From an uncultured Granulicatella sp. (GTDB taxonomy: Bacteria > Bacillota > Bacilli > Lactobacillales > Aerococcaceae), in contig NZ_CALHIF010000040.1 of NCBI RefSeq assembly GCF_938030755.1, positions 31,926 to 95,925 on the forward strand: a stretch of 64,000 bases of DNA. Reading direction: 5' to 3'. Position 1 is the first letter of the stretch, and each line of letters starts with the position of its first letter. The position numbers were made by a program, and so were the translations under genes. This document shows, one piece after another, positions 38,934 through 47,804 of the stretch. Below the pieces are notes generated by a model, which was given only the letters and a program-made list of their open reading frames with translations, was not told the DNA's origin and did no database searches.

Positions 38934-39407
38934 ATGGCTGAAGTAGAAAGCTTTACACTCGACCACAACAAGGTCATCGCTCCTTATGTTCGATTAATTG
39001 CGAATGAGCACGGAAGAAAAGGAGATGTGATTTCAAATTTTGATATCCGTTTCTTACAACCGAATAAACAAGAAATGCCAACTGGTGTGGTTCATACCTT
39101 TGAGCATCTATTAGCTGATCTTTTAAGAGACCGCTTAGAAGGAATTATCGATATCTCTCCTTTTGGATGTCGTACAGGATTCCATTTGATTTTATGGGAA
39201 GAGCGCTCTCCGGAAGACATCGCTCGCGCATTGAAATCAACGCTAGAAGAAATCGTTGATAAGATTCAATTCAAAGATATTCAAGGCGTCTCCGCCGTTC
39301 AGTGTGGAAACTACCGTGACCATTCCTTATTTGGCGCAAAAGAATACGCCAAACAAGTATTGGAACAAGGAATTAGTATCGATCCTTTCGAGAGAAAAGT
39401 CATTTAA
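38934..39407 (+). CDS. luxS: S-ribosylhomocysteine lyase LuxS
   Basis: 157 residues. Cleaves S-ribosylhomocysteine to homocysteine and DPD, the precursor of AI-2, in the activated methyl cycle. Metal site HTFEH (about 53-57), [11 protein letters not shown] with the catalytic Cys, and CGNYRDHSL. Start at 38934 (GGAGG 7 bases upstream); upstream codons belong to the leader terminator. It heads an operon with metQ and mtnN, so all three serve methionine recycling or uptake. Confidence 0.97.
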   Translation: MAEVESFTLDHNKVIAPYVRLIANEHGRKGDVISNFDIRFLQPNKQEMPTGVVHTFEHLLADLLRDRLEGIIDISPFGCRTGFHLILWEERSPEDIARALKSTLEEIVDKIQFKDIQGVSAVQCGNYRDHSLFGAKEYAKQVLEQGISIDPFERKVI

Positions 39408-39458
39408 TCACTCATTCAGTAAGAAACATTAGACACCTAGACTGGAGGAACCCCCCAT

Positions 39459-40346
39459 ATGAAATTAAAAACGATTGCTAAATCCCTTATCGCTCTCTCT
39501 ACTGCATTCGTCTTAAGCGCTTGCGGAAACAACACTGCTTCAAGCTCTCAAGCTTCGCAAGGATCAGAGGCTTCAAGCAGTGAACCTAAAACCGTAAAAA
39601 TTGCTTCCGTTGGTTCTGATGCGGATATATGGAGACATATTGCCGAGTCTGAACAAGCTAAAAAAGCAGGTCTTAAAATCGAAGTGCAAGAAATCAATGG
39701 AGGCGTCCCTTTAAATGAGAGCGTAGCAGATGGAACCGTCGACGCCAACGCATTTCAATCTATTGGCTACCTGCAAGGATTTAACAAAGCGAACTCCAAC
39801 AAACTCGTTCCAATCGGTACGACTTATATCGAACCAATGGGCCTATACTCTAAGAAGGTGAAAAGTCTAAATGACTTACCAAATGGTGCAAAAATTGCAC
39901 TTCCAGATAGTCCATATAATGCGACTCGTGCCCTTCGTTTATTAGAAAGTGCCGGACTGATTAAACTATCTAGTTCTTTCAAAGACGGAACGGGGACTAC
40001 CAGTGATATCGTTGAAAACAAGAAGAATTTTGAGTTCTTAATGATTGATGATACGACTAGCGTACGTGTCTTAGACGATGCTGATTTAATCGCAATCGGA
40101 AACACCATCGCACTTGAAGGTGGATTAAATGTATTAAAAGATGCTTTATTCTATGAAAAAGCGGATGAATCAACCCTTACTAGTATTAACGTGATTGTCG
40201 TAAAGGCCGAAAACGCAAAGAATCCGGAAACCTTAAAACTAGTGGAACTGTATCATGATCCAGAGATTCAAAAATGGATTTCAGAAAAATTCGACGGCAC
40301 TAAAGTGGAAGTGAATAAATCCATTTCTGAAGTATGGGGGAAATAA
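39459..40346 (+). CDS. metQ: Methionine-binding lipoprotein (NLPA family)
   Basis: 295 residues. Lipobox LSAC (Cys22), Ser/Ala-rich linker, then KIASVGSDADIWRHIAESEQAKKAGLKIEVQEI, the MetQ/NlpA fold, with NAFQSIGYLQGFN near 105. It captures L- or D-methionine for an ABC importer. No metN or metP lies beside it, so the ATPase and permease must be elsewhere. GGAGG upstream. Placed between luxS and mtnN. Confidence 0.92.
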   Translation: MKLKTIAKSLIALSTAFVLSACGNNTASSSQASQGSEASSSEPKTVKIASVGSDADIWRHIAESEQAKKAGLKIEVQEINGGVPLNESVADGTVDANAFQSIGYLQGFNKANSNKLVPIGTTYIEPMGLYSKKVKSLNDLPNGAKIALPDSPYNATRALRLLESAGLIKLSSSFKDGTGTTSDIVENKKNFEFLMIDDTTSVRVLDDADLIAIGNTIALEGGLNVLKDALFYEKADESTLTSINVIVVKAENAKNPETLKLVELYHDPEIQKWISEKFDGTKVEVNKSISEVWGK

Positions 40347-40349
40347 TTC

Positions 40350-41042
40350 ATGAAGATTGCAATTGTTGCCGCGATGAAAGAAGAACTCCTTCCGTTTGAA
40401 AAGCACTTTTCTCCAGGAAAGGTCATCTTTTCAAAAGGACCTATTCGTATTCTAGAAGTGAATGAAAATCTGATTCTCGTTCAATCTGGTATTGGAAAAG
40501 CGAATGCTGCCGCATCTAGTGCTTGGTTATGCGATAAAGTCCATCCAGATCTCATCATTAACACCGGGACAACAGGAAGTTTTAATACCGAATTAGGATT
40601 AGCAGACGTGATTGTCTCTACGAAATTTGCTTATAGCGATGTGGACGCGACCGGATTCGACTACGCATGGGGACAAGTCCCTCAAATGCCAGCCGATTAC
40701 CCTGTCGATGTAAAATTACAACAAAAAGTACTCACGCTTCTTCGCGAACAAGTCCAAAACTTCTCAGTCCATAGCGGTTTTATCGCGACAAGTGATTCCT
40801 TTATGAGTTCGGTTGATGCGGTTACCAACATTCGTGCAAAAATGCCGGATATTACAGCCAGCGACATGGAAGCAGCACCTATTGCGCAAGTAGCTAGTTT
40901 CTATGACATCCCTGTGTTGAACATCCGTGGCATCAGTGATCATGTTGGTGGAGACGCTCCGGGTACTTTCGAGGAAACCCTTGAAAAAGCTTCTCAAAAC
41001 GCATTCGAAGCTGTACGTGTACTCGTTGAAAACTTCTTATAA
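40350..41042 (+). CDS. mtnN: 5'-methylthioadenosine/S-adenosylhomocysteine nucleosidase
   Basis: 230 residues. Splits adenine from MTA and SAH, feeding S-ribosylhomocysteine to LuxS. MKIAIVAAMKEELLPFEK start, NTGTTGSFNTELGLADVIVST, AFIATSDSF-like GFIATSDSFM near 145, and the substrate loop TASDMEAAPIAQVA with catalytic Asp in RGISDHVG. It starts four bases after the metQ stop. Pairing with luxS gives the complete SAH detoxification route in one operon. Confidence 0.96.
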   Translation: MKIAIVAAMKEELLPFEKHFSPGKVIFSKGPIRILEVNENLILVQSGIGKANAAASSAWLCDKVHPDLIINTGTTGSFNTELGLADVIVSTKFAYSDVDATGFDYAWGQVPQMPADYPVDVKLQQKVLTLLREQVQNFSVHSGFIATSDSFMSSVDAVTNIRAKMPDITASDMEAAPIAQVASFYDIPVLNIRGISDHVGGDAPGTFEETLEKASQNAFEAVRVLVENFL

Positions 41043-41073
41043 ATCTTCTTAGATTTACGCAAACGCTAAACGC

Positions 41074-41108
41074 AAAAAGGAGCCAGGCTACTCGCCTCAC
41101 TCCTTTTT
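41074..41108 (+). terminator. Terminator of luxS-metQ-mtnN
   Basis: Arms AAAAAGGAG..CAGG and CCTC..CTCCTTTTT. Confidence 0.85.
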
Positions 41109-41193
41109 GTGTGTTGTCGCAGTTCATCGGATACTCTTACTATTGGTTGAATCAAAAGTGATATTGTCCTTTAAAAGGCACTCTCCACATAAA

Positions 41194-41272
41194 AAAGAAT
41201 CAGTTGATTGAAAGAATAGGAGGTTCAATACGGTGCCCCAATATGACTCTTTCAATAACAAACTGATTCTTT
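41194..41272 (+). repeat. Palindromic repeat, copy G (core deleted)
   Basis: 79 bp. Perfect outer stem AAAGAATCAGTT/AACTGATTCTTT with inner TTGAAAGA/TCTTTCAA. Only the end of the core (GGTTCAATACGGTGCCCCAATA) is left, similar to the end of copy C. It sits between convergent mtnN and panE and could act as a terminator for panE. Confidence 0.7.
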
Positions 41273-41296
41273 AAATTGTTCTTTTATATTGCTGTA

Positions 41297-42223
41297 TTAT
41301 TTAACTTTCAAAATATCTTCTTTTGCATGAATAAATTCTGTAATCAATTGACAGTAAGGCGTTGGAATGCCATATTCCTTCCCTTTTCTAGCAACAAATC
41401 CATTCAAGAAGTCCACTTCAGTAAAGCGGTGATTTTGGATTAAATCTTGGTGCATAGAAGGATAGTGGCTACGAACTTTATTAGACGCAGTGTACACATA
41501 ATCTTTCATTGCAGCTGGATCAAGATGAACACCTTCTTTTTCGGCAACAGCCACAAATTCAGCAATAATTTGCGTTACGATGGCTTCGGCCGTTGAAGTA
41601 TCAAAAACTTCTCCGATATTGGCATCTAAAATCGCACATGTTGCGTTCATCGTACCGTTTACGCACGCTTTACGCCATGTTGAGAAATGAACGTCTTCAC
41701 TGTAGCTTGCGTTCAATCCGGCTTTGTCCATCACTTCTACTAATTCTTTAGCAATCGCCACACCACTTGGATCAGCCGCTTGCATTTCTACTGTACCAGT
41801 TCCGCCTAAACGCGCTACCCCTGGTTCAATCAGACCAGCAGTCCAAATCGTAACTCCCATAATAATGTTTTTACGAGGAACATATTTTGCCATTGTGTCT
41901 TCGTGACCTAGACCATTTAAAAGACAAAGTACTTTCGTATCTTCGTGGATAATTGGTTTAATTTTTTCTAGCATTTCGCCTAACTTCATTGATTTTGTAA
42001 AGGCAATAACTACATCTACCTCATCTGTTGCTTCTTCTGGTTTAACAATCTTAATATCAATCGTATCGGTATTGTCACCATCGACCACTTTCAATCCATT
42101 TTTTTGGATGGCTTCGATGTGCGCTGGCCATTCATCAATCAGCGTCACCTCTTGACCTGTTTTTGTTAACATGTAGCCGAAACGGCATCCCATTGCTCCT
42201 GCTCCTGCAATCGCGATTTTCAT
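41297..42223 (-). CDS. panE: Ketopantoate reductase family protein
   Basis: 308 residues. NADPH loop GAGAMGCRFG at 7-16, AFTKS, CLLNGLGHEDTMAKYV and the C-terminal helical domain with HYPSMHQDLIQNHRFTEVDFLNG. PanE reduces 2-dehydropantoate to pantoate in pantothenate synthesis, but many Firmicute paralogues act on other 2-keto acids. Start at 42223 (AGGAGTG upstream). It follows the EIIC-like gene by 19 bases; no panB or panC is nearby, so the substrate is open. Confidence 0.87.
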   Translation of the reverse strand: MKIAIAGAGAMGCRFGYMLTKTGQEVTLIDEWPAHIEAIQKNGLKVVDGDNTDTIDIKIVKPEEATDEVDVVIAFTKSMKLGEMLEKIKPIIHEDTKVLCLLNGLGHEDTMAKYVPRKNIIMGVTIWTAGLIEPGVARLGGTGTVEMQAADPSGVAIAKELVEVMDKAGLNASYSEDVHFSTWRKACVNGTMNATCAILDANIGEVFDTSTAEAIVTQIIAEFVAVAEKEGVHLDPAAMKDYVYTASNKVRSHYPSMHQDLIQNHRFTEVDFLNGFVARKGKEYGIPTPYCQLITEFIHAKEDILKVK

Positions 42224-42242
42224 TTTTTCACTCCTATTCTCA

Positions 42243-43301
42243 TTAAACATTTAATTGATAATCTTCTGGTTGAATCCATTTTAACACTTTTTCGAACAAA
42301 TGAACGAATACGATGTTTAATACAATTGGTACAACCACGAAAATGAGCACCACTACAATCACATTAGTCGCATTCCAACCACCCTCTGCTAAGTTCAACG
42401 CATTAATAGGGCCAACTAAACCACTAAATCCAAAGCCTGCACTTTGAGGGGTTCCTTGAATATTAAATAAGGCAGCTAACACTCCTAAAACAGCAGAAGA
42501 ACACATCATCGGCAATAAAATTTTTGGTTTTGCCAAAACATTCGCCATAGACATCTTCGGCGAGCCGATAAAATGCGCAATTGCTGTTCCTTTTGAATTC
42601 ACTTTCCATCCGGCAATCGCAAAACCAAAGCCTGCTGCACAAATACCAAGATTTGCTGCTCCTGAGCTCACCCCGCTAAGGCTAATGGCTAATGCAATGC
42701 CTACCGTTGTAAATGGAGACACAATCAACATACAAAAAATAACCGCCAATAATAAACACATAATAACGGGTTGTAAGGATAATAGCGTACCAATTCCTTG
42801 TCCTAACAAGGTGGTTAATGTTGAAATATAAGGTAACGCTAAGCGGCCCAGTCCGCCGACAAGCACTAACAACACTGTTGGAATAACGATAATAGAGTAG
42901 GCTTTCGCTTTATTGCCAATCCATAAAATCACGGCTACACCTAATGCGGCGGTCAGTCCCATCGTAATGATGTCCCCTGTTCCACTAAAGATAATTCCTT
43001 TGACCTCTGGATTAAAATTCGCAACTCCCCCTGCAAATAAGACCGCTAGTGCCAATGCTCCTGTTTGAATTGGAGTGAATTTGAAGAATTGACCGACCAT
43101 CAATCCGATAATTGCCCCCATTAGTGCATTCGCCACTTGAGTCGCTTGGATAATCAGTTGTCCTTGAGGGAAGATAGGAAGGAGTGCCTTCACTAATTCA
43201 CCAAGGAGAGCTCCAGGGATAAGGGTCACGACAACGCCTAGCGCCAGAGCGTTCAGGACGTTCATTGTAAATTCTTTGCCCTTGTATTTTTTTGTTTCCA
43301 T
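42243..43301 (-). CDS. PTS EIIC-like membrane protein (PTS_EIIC_2 family)
   Basis: 352 residues, about ten helices, related to the group of EIIC-like membrane proteins that lack the usual EIIA/EIIB partners. Typical segments: LIPGALLGELVKALLPIFP, SGVSSGAANLGICAAGFGFAIAGWKVN, NGVG-type loop replaced by NSKGTAIAHFIGSPKMSMAN. Substrate unknown. Start at 43301 with GGTGG upstream. Co-transcribed with panE. Confidence 0.82.
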   Translation of the reverse strand: METKKYKGKEFTMNVLNALALGVVVTLIPGALLGELVKALLPIFPQGQLIIQATQVANALMGAIIGLMVGQFFKFTPIQTGALALAVLFAGGVANFNPEVKGIIFSGTGDIITMGLTAALGVAVILWIGNKAKAYSIIVIPTVLLVLVGGLGRLALPYISTLTTLLGQGIGTLLSLQPVIMCLLLAVIFCMLIVSPFTTVGIALAISLSGVSSGAANLGICAAGFGFAIAGWKVNSKGTAIAHFIGSPKMSMANVLAKPKILLPMMCSSAVLGVLAALFNIQGTPQSAGFGFSGLVGPINALNLAEGGWNATNVIVVVLIFVVVPIVLNIVFVHLFEKVLKWIQPEDYQLNV

Positions 43302-43331
43302 AAACCTTCCACCTTTCATAAGATTGGCTTT

Positions 43332-43340
43332 ATTATAGCA
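43332..43340 (-). promoter_or_regulatory. Extended -10 promoter of the EIIC-panE operon
   Basis: - strand TGcTATAAT about 30 bases upstream of the start. Confidence 0.65.
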
Positions 43341-43378
43341 TACCCACCAGCTAGTATTGTGATATTTTTAGGTAAAAA

Positions 43379-43575
43379 ATGAAGAAAAACAAAATCCTTC
43401 GGCTGATTGGAGTTCTTCATAATGGCTGTAATAGCTGTACCGGCATGAGCCATAGTCTCATTGCCTATTAAGCTTCAAACTGACTCTACAAAATAAATTT
43501 TTAGAGTCAGTAATTCACATTAATTACATTCGCTATTACTGCCATTATAGACTCCAATCTCCTACGGCTTTTCAT
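43379..43575 (-). repeat. Palindromic repeat, copy E
   Basis: 197 bp in the opposite orientation. Outer stem GATTGGAGT...ATAATGGCtGTAATAGC against GCTATTACtGCCATTAT..ACTCCAATC. Read on the - strand: GTGAATTAC, hairpin 1 TGACTCT/AGAGTCA, TTTGAAGCT, hairpin 2 GGCAATGAG/CTCATGCC, CCGGTAC. It lies in the 520-base gene-free stretch between the EIIC gene and dps; the remainder (43576-43781) shows only the palindrome below and the dps terminator. Confidence 0.85.
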
Positions 43576-43743
43576 CTGCTATTTTACTTAAAAGCATGCT
43601 AGTTCTGCGAAGTATGCCAAGCCAAGCTTATAAAAGCTTCGTTATGATGGGATGAGTTCCAAGGAAAAATGTGCTTCCTAACACTGCCGATTAGGCGAGG
43701 TTACACTTCGGAGCTTTGCGTTGATGAAATTATCATATATGGT

Positions 43744-43763
43744 AATTATCATATATGATAATT
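43744..43763. other. Perfect 20-bp palindrome
   Basis: AATTATCATATATGATAATT, preceded directly by a second ATCATATATGG unit (43731-43742). Could be an operator or a cruciform-prone site. It lies downstream of dps. Confidence 0.5.
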
Positions 43764-43781
43764 TTCAGAATTTGGGCAAAA

Positions 43782-43808
43782 GAAAAAGGCCGGACAAACT
43801 GCCCAGCC
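43782..43808 (-). terminator. Terminator after dps
   Basis: 9-bp stem GGCTGGGCA/TGTCCGGCC (with G-U pairs) on the - strand, then TTTTTCTTTT. Confidence 0.8.
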
Positions 43809-43824
43809 CTAGAGTCTTCAAAAA

Positions 43825-44286
43825 TTATAATCCTGGTGCTTCGTTGATAGTTGCTGTAAGCATCCAAACTAATTTTTCTAATGCGCCTTTTGCACCGATG
43901 AAGATATCTTGTGTTACATCGTCGCCTTCTTCACCAGTAACTTCGATTCCTTTTTCATAAAGGTCGATTAAGTAACGGTAACCTACTAATAAATGACGGA
44001 TGCGATCTTCCATGCTATCGTTGTAGTTTCCTTTAGCATCTGCAATTTTAGTATTTTCGGCAAATTCACGTAATGTTGAATAAGGAGCGCCACCTAATGT
44101 GATTAAACGTTCTGAAACTTCATCTAATTGAGCGTCTAACATTTCCATATGTTGATCCATTAATGGATGCATTGTGATGAAAGTTGCCCCGCGCATGTAC
44201 CAGTGAGCTTGGTGTACGATTACTGATTGTTGGCTTAAATCAGCCACTAATTGATTTAATACTTGTTTTGTTTGTTCTTTTGACAT
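43825..44286 (-). CDS. dps: Dps-family ferritin-like protein
   Basis: 153 residues. A dodecameric iron-storing, peroxide-detoxifying cage protein. Ferroxidase residues are in VHQAHWYMRGATF (His), HPLMDQHMEMLDAQLDEVSERL (Asp, Glu). Start at 44286, seven bases after AGAGGT; an ATG at 44292 is only one base from it. Single-gene unit with a PerR-like operator, fitting peroxide induction. Confidence 0.95.
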   Translation of the reverse strand: MSKEQTKQVLNQLVADLSQQSVIVHQAHWYMRGATFITMHPLMDQHMEMLDAQLDEVSERLITLGGAPYSTLREFAENTKIADAKGNYNDSMEDRIRHLLVGYRYLIDLYEKGIEVTGEEGDDVTQDIFIGAKGALEKLVWMLTATINEAPGL

Positions 44287-44306
44287 ATTCATTACCTCTT
44301 TCTTAT

Positions 44307-44321
44307 TTAGAATTATTCCAA
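44307..44321 (-). promoter_or_regulatory. PerR-like box of dps
   Basis: TTAGAATTATTCCAA matches the PerR box pattern TTATAATTATTATAA at all but one of the conserved inner positions. It lies just downstream of the predicted transcription start. Confidence 0.65.
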
Positions 44322-44332
44322 TTTATATTTAA

Positions 44333-44361
44333 AGTATATCCTTATTTTTATGAGTTGTCAA
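44333..44361 (-). promoter_or_regulatory. Promoter of dps
   Basis: - strand TTGACA, 17-bp spacer, TATACT: nearly ideal. Confidence 0.85.
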
Positions 44362-44373
44362 TAGATGCGTTCG

Positions 44374-44400
44374 AAAAAAAGGGTTAGATTTTTCTAACCC
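44374..44400 (-). terminator. Terminator of the yhf-type operon
   Basis: Perfect arms GGGTTAGA and TCTAACCC with seven T on the - strand, four bases after the amidase stop. Confidence 0.9.
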
Positions 44401-44404
44401 TAAC

Positions 44405-45421
44405 TTAGTTACTATATCCATTCATAAAGTAATTTTTATAATTCAAAAAGTATCTTTCAGATAATTCATCATTTTCTCTATACAAACTTTCTGCGACCAT
44501 AAAAGATTTTCTTATCGCAGAAACATTATTAGTATCACACAAAATCACAAAAGCTGTAGATAATTCACCGCTTGGAACAGTTAAAGCAAAACAGTTTGCC
44601 ATATTAGCTATTCGGAGAAAACCTTTATTGGCAGCAACCTGAATTTCTTTTGTTTTATCATCAAAATGTCCAAAGACAGTATCTCCAAACCCATGCAAAT
44701 CTACTGGCCCTTCTTTGCTCACAATGATATCGTATTTCTCCAATAATCTTTTTGTAGTTTCTATCAACGCTAAACGCTCATTATCATATTTTCCTTCAAA
44801 CGAGCTAACTTCAACGTTCTCACCCTTCAGCAAATTACAGATATTTTCGTCATCAACTAGTATTTTTGCTTCTCGATTTGAACTTTCTAAATCTCTTAAA
44901 TTAAAATATAATTCTTGAACCAGCTTTAGATTTTTAGATATTAAACCTATAGATGGAACAAATGAAATTCCATCTGTTGATATTTTATCTTTTTCTCTCT
45001 TTCGTTCTTCTCGAAACAACACGGGATCAATTAAAGAAAATAAATTCAGCGAGATTGCAGGAGCTAGAACCGAGCCTCCACCATCTGTGCCCATACCTAT
45101 ATCATTTATTCCCAAGAAAACATTGATTGCCGTTCCGCTAGAAGAACCAGTCATAGCCAATCCAGTTATTGGATTCTTTAAATCAATATCAATTGCTCGA
45201 CCACCTAAACTAGATTGATCTCTAGTATGCAAATAATACGAACATTGATTTAATCTTTTTTCCATCTCGTCAGTTACCCACAGACTATTTTTTACTCCTA
45301 AATAATAACCGGATTCATTAGAAATATTGTCAAAGGCTAATGGATAGACCGCATCTACTGATTTTACCGGATTTTTCATAGCAAGCATTGTTTTGAACGC
45401 ATATTTTTGTATTTTTTTCAT
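44405..45421 (-). CDS. Amidase-signature family protein
   Basis: 338 residues, cytoplasmic. It shows the AS-family core: Lys44 in LGVKNSLWVTD, Ser93 in TGSSSGTA and Ser117 in GTDGGGSVLAPA, the 24-residue spacing between serines being exactly that of known Ser-cisSer-Lys triads. It is shorter than typical amidases (about 450-500) and the C-terminal half is divergent. It would hydrolyse an amide made or imported by this pathway. Last gene of the ten-gene operon; this member is not in the E. coli yhf set. Confidence 0.75.
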   Translation of the reverse strand: MKKIQKYAFKTMLAMKNPVKSVDAVYPLAFDNISNESGYYLGVKNSLWVTDEMEKRLNQCSYYLHTRDQSSLGGRAIDIDLKNPITGLAMTGSSSGTAINVFLGINDIGMGTDGGGSVLAPAISLNLFSLIDPVLFREERKREKDKISTDGISFVPSIGLISKNLKLVQELYFNLRDLESSNREAKILVDDENICNLLKGENVEVSSFEGKYDNERLALIETTKRLLEKYDIIVSKEGPVDLHGFGDTVFGHFDDKTKEIQVAANKGFLRIANMANCFALTVPSGELSTAFVILCDTNNVSAIRKSFMVAESLYRENDELSERYFLNYKNYFMNGYSN

Positions 45422-45429
45422 AGCAAAAC

Positions 45430-46644
45430 CTATTTTTCTAATATCCTATTTAAGAATGAATGTCCATGTTGAGGAGCTTCGACATCAAAATATTCCCCGA
45501 CAGTAGCAGCAACATCAGCCATAGTATCACGTTCTCCAACATATTTCCCAGTAATACCAGGACTGTATATCATCAATGGTACTCTTTCTCTCGTATGATT
45601 ACTATGACCAATCGTTGGGTCATTTCCGTGGTCCGCCATCACAATTAAAATATCACCGACATTTAATTCTGGTAACAATTCAGCAATACGTTTGTCGCTC
45701 ACTTCTAATCGGTCTGCATATCTCTCCACATCTTCAGCATGACCAGCCAAATCGGTTTCTTGAATGTTTAATGCAATAAAGCCGTTTTGTATACTTTTCA
45801 CTTCTTTCATTAAACAATCAAATAAGTATTCAGAGTCAACACCAGGAAAAAGTCTTGTACTTGTTGTTTGTATGATATCCGCTATTTTACCTAAGAAAGA
45901 GACTGTAATTCCTTTCTTATCCAGAATCGTTGGAATCTGAACATTTTTATCAATTCCATATCCCAAGTGAACTACTTGATATCCGTGGTTATAAACTCCT
46001 GATTCTGGAGCATCTACACCCGCTATTTTGTCATTCTTCACTTTCCTAGCTCGTAGAAGGTTGTCCAACGTAATTTGTTCGCCTCCAAAAGTGATAACAC
46101 GCGATACCTGAACAACATCTCTAACAACATGTCCAATCTTACTCAACTCTTCAAAACTAATTAAATCTAAGCAAGCTGAAACGTTGTAAACTTGTCCGTA
46201 ATCTGTCTCTAAATTATCCCCAACGGTTGCAACTTCATTCACAACAAGAATTTGTAACCCTGGTTCTCCAACACGTCTAACTTTATAGCCGTTTCTTAAA
46301 ATATTCTTTTCAACTTCATCTATTTTTTCATTAAACGGTTGTATCAACGGAACTTTCGGAGTAGTCCCCATTATTTCTTGATGCCCTAAAAAAGAATCTG
46401 CTCCATAATGAGTTAAATTCGCTGTCCCAAAATTAGCAATATCCGAAAATTTATGTTCTCCAACTTCTTCACCAATAGCGTTCATAAGTCCTAATTTTTC
46501 TAGTGTAGGAATTTTTATATCAGGTTTTGATTGAATGATATGTTTGGCAGTATTACTTCCAACATCTCTAGGTCTTACCTCTACACAATCATCCATTGCC
46601 CCTACGCCAAAACTATCTAAAACAATGAGAACAAATCTTCCCAT
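45430..46644 (-). CDS. yhfW: Phosphopentomutase-like metalloenzyme (YhfW-like)
   Basis: 404 residues of the alkaline-phosphatase/phosphopentomutase superfamily. Metal residues are in VLIVLDSFGVGAMDD near 6-20, MADHGNDPTIGHSNHTRERVPL near 345 and the cap domain between. It resembles DeoB, but the neighbours (yhfX, Y, Z, S, T, U, php) identify it as the YhfW type, whose substrate is unknown. Start at 46644, eight bases after AAGG; a GTG at 46653 would be too close. It overlaps nothing but starts within six bases of the yhfX stop. Confidence 0.85.
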   Translation of the reverse strand: MGRFVLIVLDSFGVGAMDDCVEVRPRDVGSNTAKHIIQSKPDIKIPTLEKLGLMNAIGEEVGEHKFSDIANFGTANLTHYGADSFLGHQEIMGTTPKVPLIQPFNEKIDEVEKNILRNGYKVRRVGEPGLQILVVNEVATVGDNLETDYGQVYNVSACLDLISFEELSKIGHVVRDVVQVSRVITFGGEQITLDNLLRARKVKNDKIAGVDAPESGVYNHGYQVVHLGYGIDKNVQIPTILDKKGITVSFLGKIADIIQTTSTRLFPGVDSEYLFDCLMKEVKSIQNGFIALNIQETDLAGHAEDVERYADRLEVSDKRIAELLPELNVGDILIVMADHGNDPTIGHSNHTRERVPLMIYSPGITGKYVGERDTMADVAATVGEYFDVEAPQHGHSFLNRILEK

Positions 46645-46649
46645 TTTTT

Positions 46650-47804
46650 TCACCTTCTCACTTTATTTCCCAAACTATCGTAAATTCCAACTAAATGTGG
46701 TTTCCCACTCTGCAGTCCCGAAACAATAGCTAAATCGCTTCTAGTAACAAAAATCTGTGTTCTAAAAGAACCAATCACAGTTGAACCAACTGGATGCTCA
46801 TTTTTAGTCTCAATATAATAATCAATACTTTCATCTTTCAGAGGAAGAACTGCATCGAAAATGAGATTATTTCCATCCACGACTTCAACATTTTCAAAAT
46901 GGCCTCGCCTATAATATCCTCCGCCATAAAAATACGAATGGCCATCTAAGTTATGAGAAATCTCGCTAACATATACTAAAGCTGGTATTTCTGGTAGATC
47001 CAGTACGGCATGAAGTGGAGTGGTTCCCGTTAAAGCATGACCAGGTTCCCCTTGATGCCCTCCTAACTTACGAATCTCAGGAATTGTTACTGAACAAGTA
47101 GCAGATGGCATATTCAGTATCGGTTGAATCCCTTCTTTTTCAAGAATTTCTTTCGCTTTTCTTACTGTTTTCATATTATTTGTCGGAATAATATTTTCTT
47201 TACCATCAAATAAAAAACAAGGGAACGAGGTTAATCCTCCTATTTCTACCCATTCAGACGCTTCAACAATAGAAATGACCTCATTTAAATCAGACAAATG
47301 AAAACCACCGTATTGTCCATCATAAATATTGTCATCTTTCTCAATAACTTTTAACAATAGCTTCTGATGTTTTTTTAGTCGATTCGCAACACGAATAATC
47401 TGTTGAACTTTCTCAACTGAGTAGACCGTAATGTAATCTGTTCCATACGAAATAATTTTCTCCAACATAGCATCCGGAATTTGAACTAGATGTCCAACAT
47501 TCCCTAAAAGCAGCCCCTCTTCCATCATCTTTAACGCTTCTTTATAGTCCACGACAACTGCCTTTTTTATATTTGTATTTTCAGCAATCGCCTTTGCTAT
47601 AAATGGATTCCGTCCAATCTGCTTTAGCATATAATAAAGCTCAACATTTTCTTTATTTGCGATTTCAGACATATATTTTGCATTTTGGATAACAGCATCT
47701 AAATCAATCACATAAGTATCTGGAAGGATTGCCCCGTCTTTATGAAGTTTAATTGCAAAATCTACTAAAGATCGATTTCTTCTATTAACGAGATTAAGAA
47801 ACAT
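46650..47804 (-). CDS. yhfX: Alanine-racemase-like PLP enzyme (YhfX-like)
   Basis: 384 residues. The N-terminal alanine-racemase-type barrel has DLDAVIQNAKYMSEIA and the cofactor lysine in YYMLKQIGRNPFIAKAI; the C-terminal half contains HNLDGHSYFYGGGYYRRGHF. It probably racemises or transforms an amino acid or amino-sugar-like compound. Start at ATG 47804 with AAGG eight bases upstream. It overlaps the yhfY end. Confidence 0.85.
   Translation of the reverse strand: MFLNLVNRRNRSLVDFAIKLHKDGAILPDTYVIDLDAVIQNAKYMSEIANKENVELYYMLKQIGRNPFIAKAIAENTNIKKAVVVDYKEALKMMEEGLLLGNVGHLVQIPDAMLEKIISYGTDYITVYSVEKVQQIIRVANRLKKHQKLLLKVIEKDDNIYDGQYGGFHLSDLNEVISIVEASEWVEIGGLTSFPCFLFDGKENIIPTNNMKTVRKAKEILEKEGIQPILNMPSATCSVTIPEIRKLGGHQGEPGHALTGTTPLHAVLDLPEIPALVYVSEISHNLDGHSYFYGGGYYRRGHFENVEVVDGNNLIFDAVLPLKDESIDYYIETKNEHPVGSTVIGSFRTQIFVTRSDLAIVSGLQSGKPHLVGIYDSLGNKVRR

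Noticed and set aside
45430..46644. Annotation as the housekeeping phosphopentomutase DeoB
   Set aside because: It resembles DeoB, but the complete yhf neighbourhood points to the YhfW type and no deoD/pupG/deoC genes are present.
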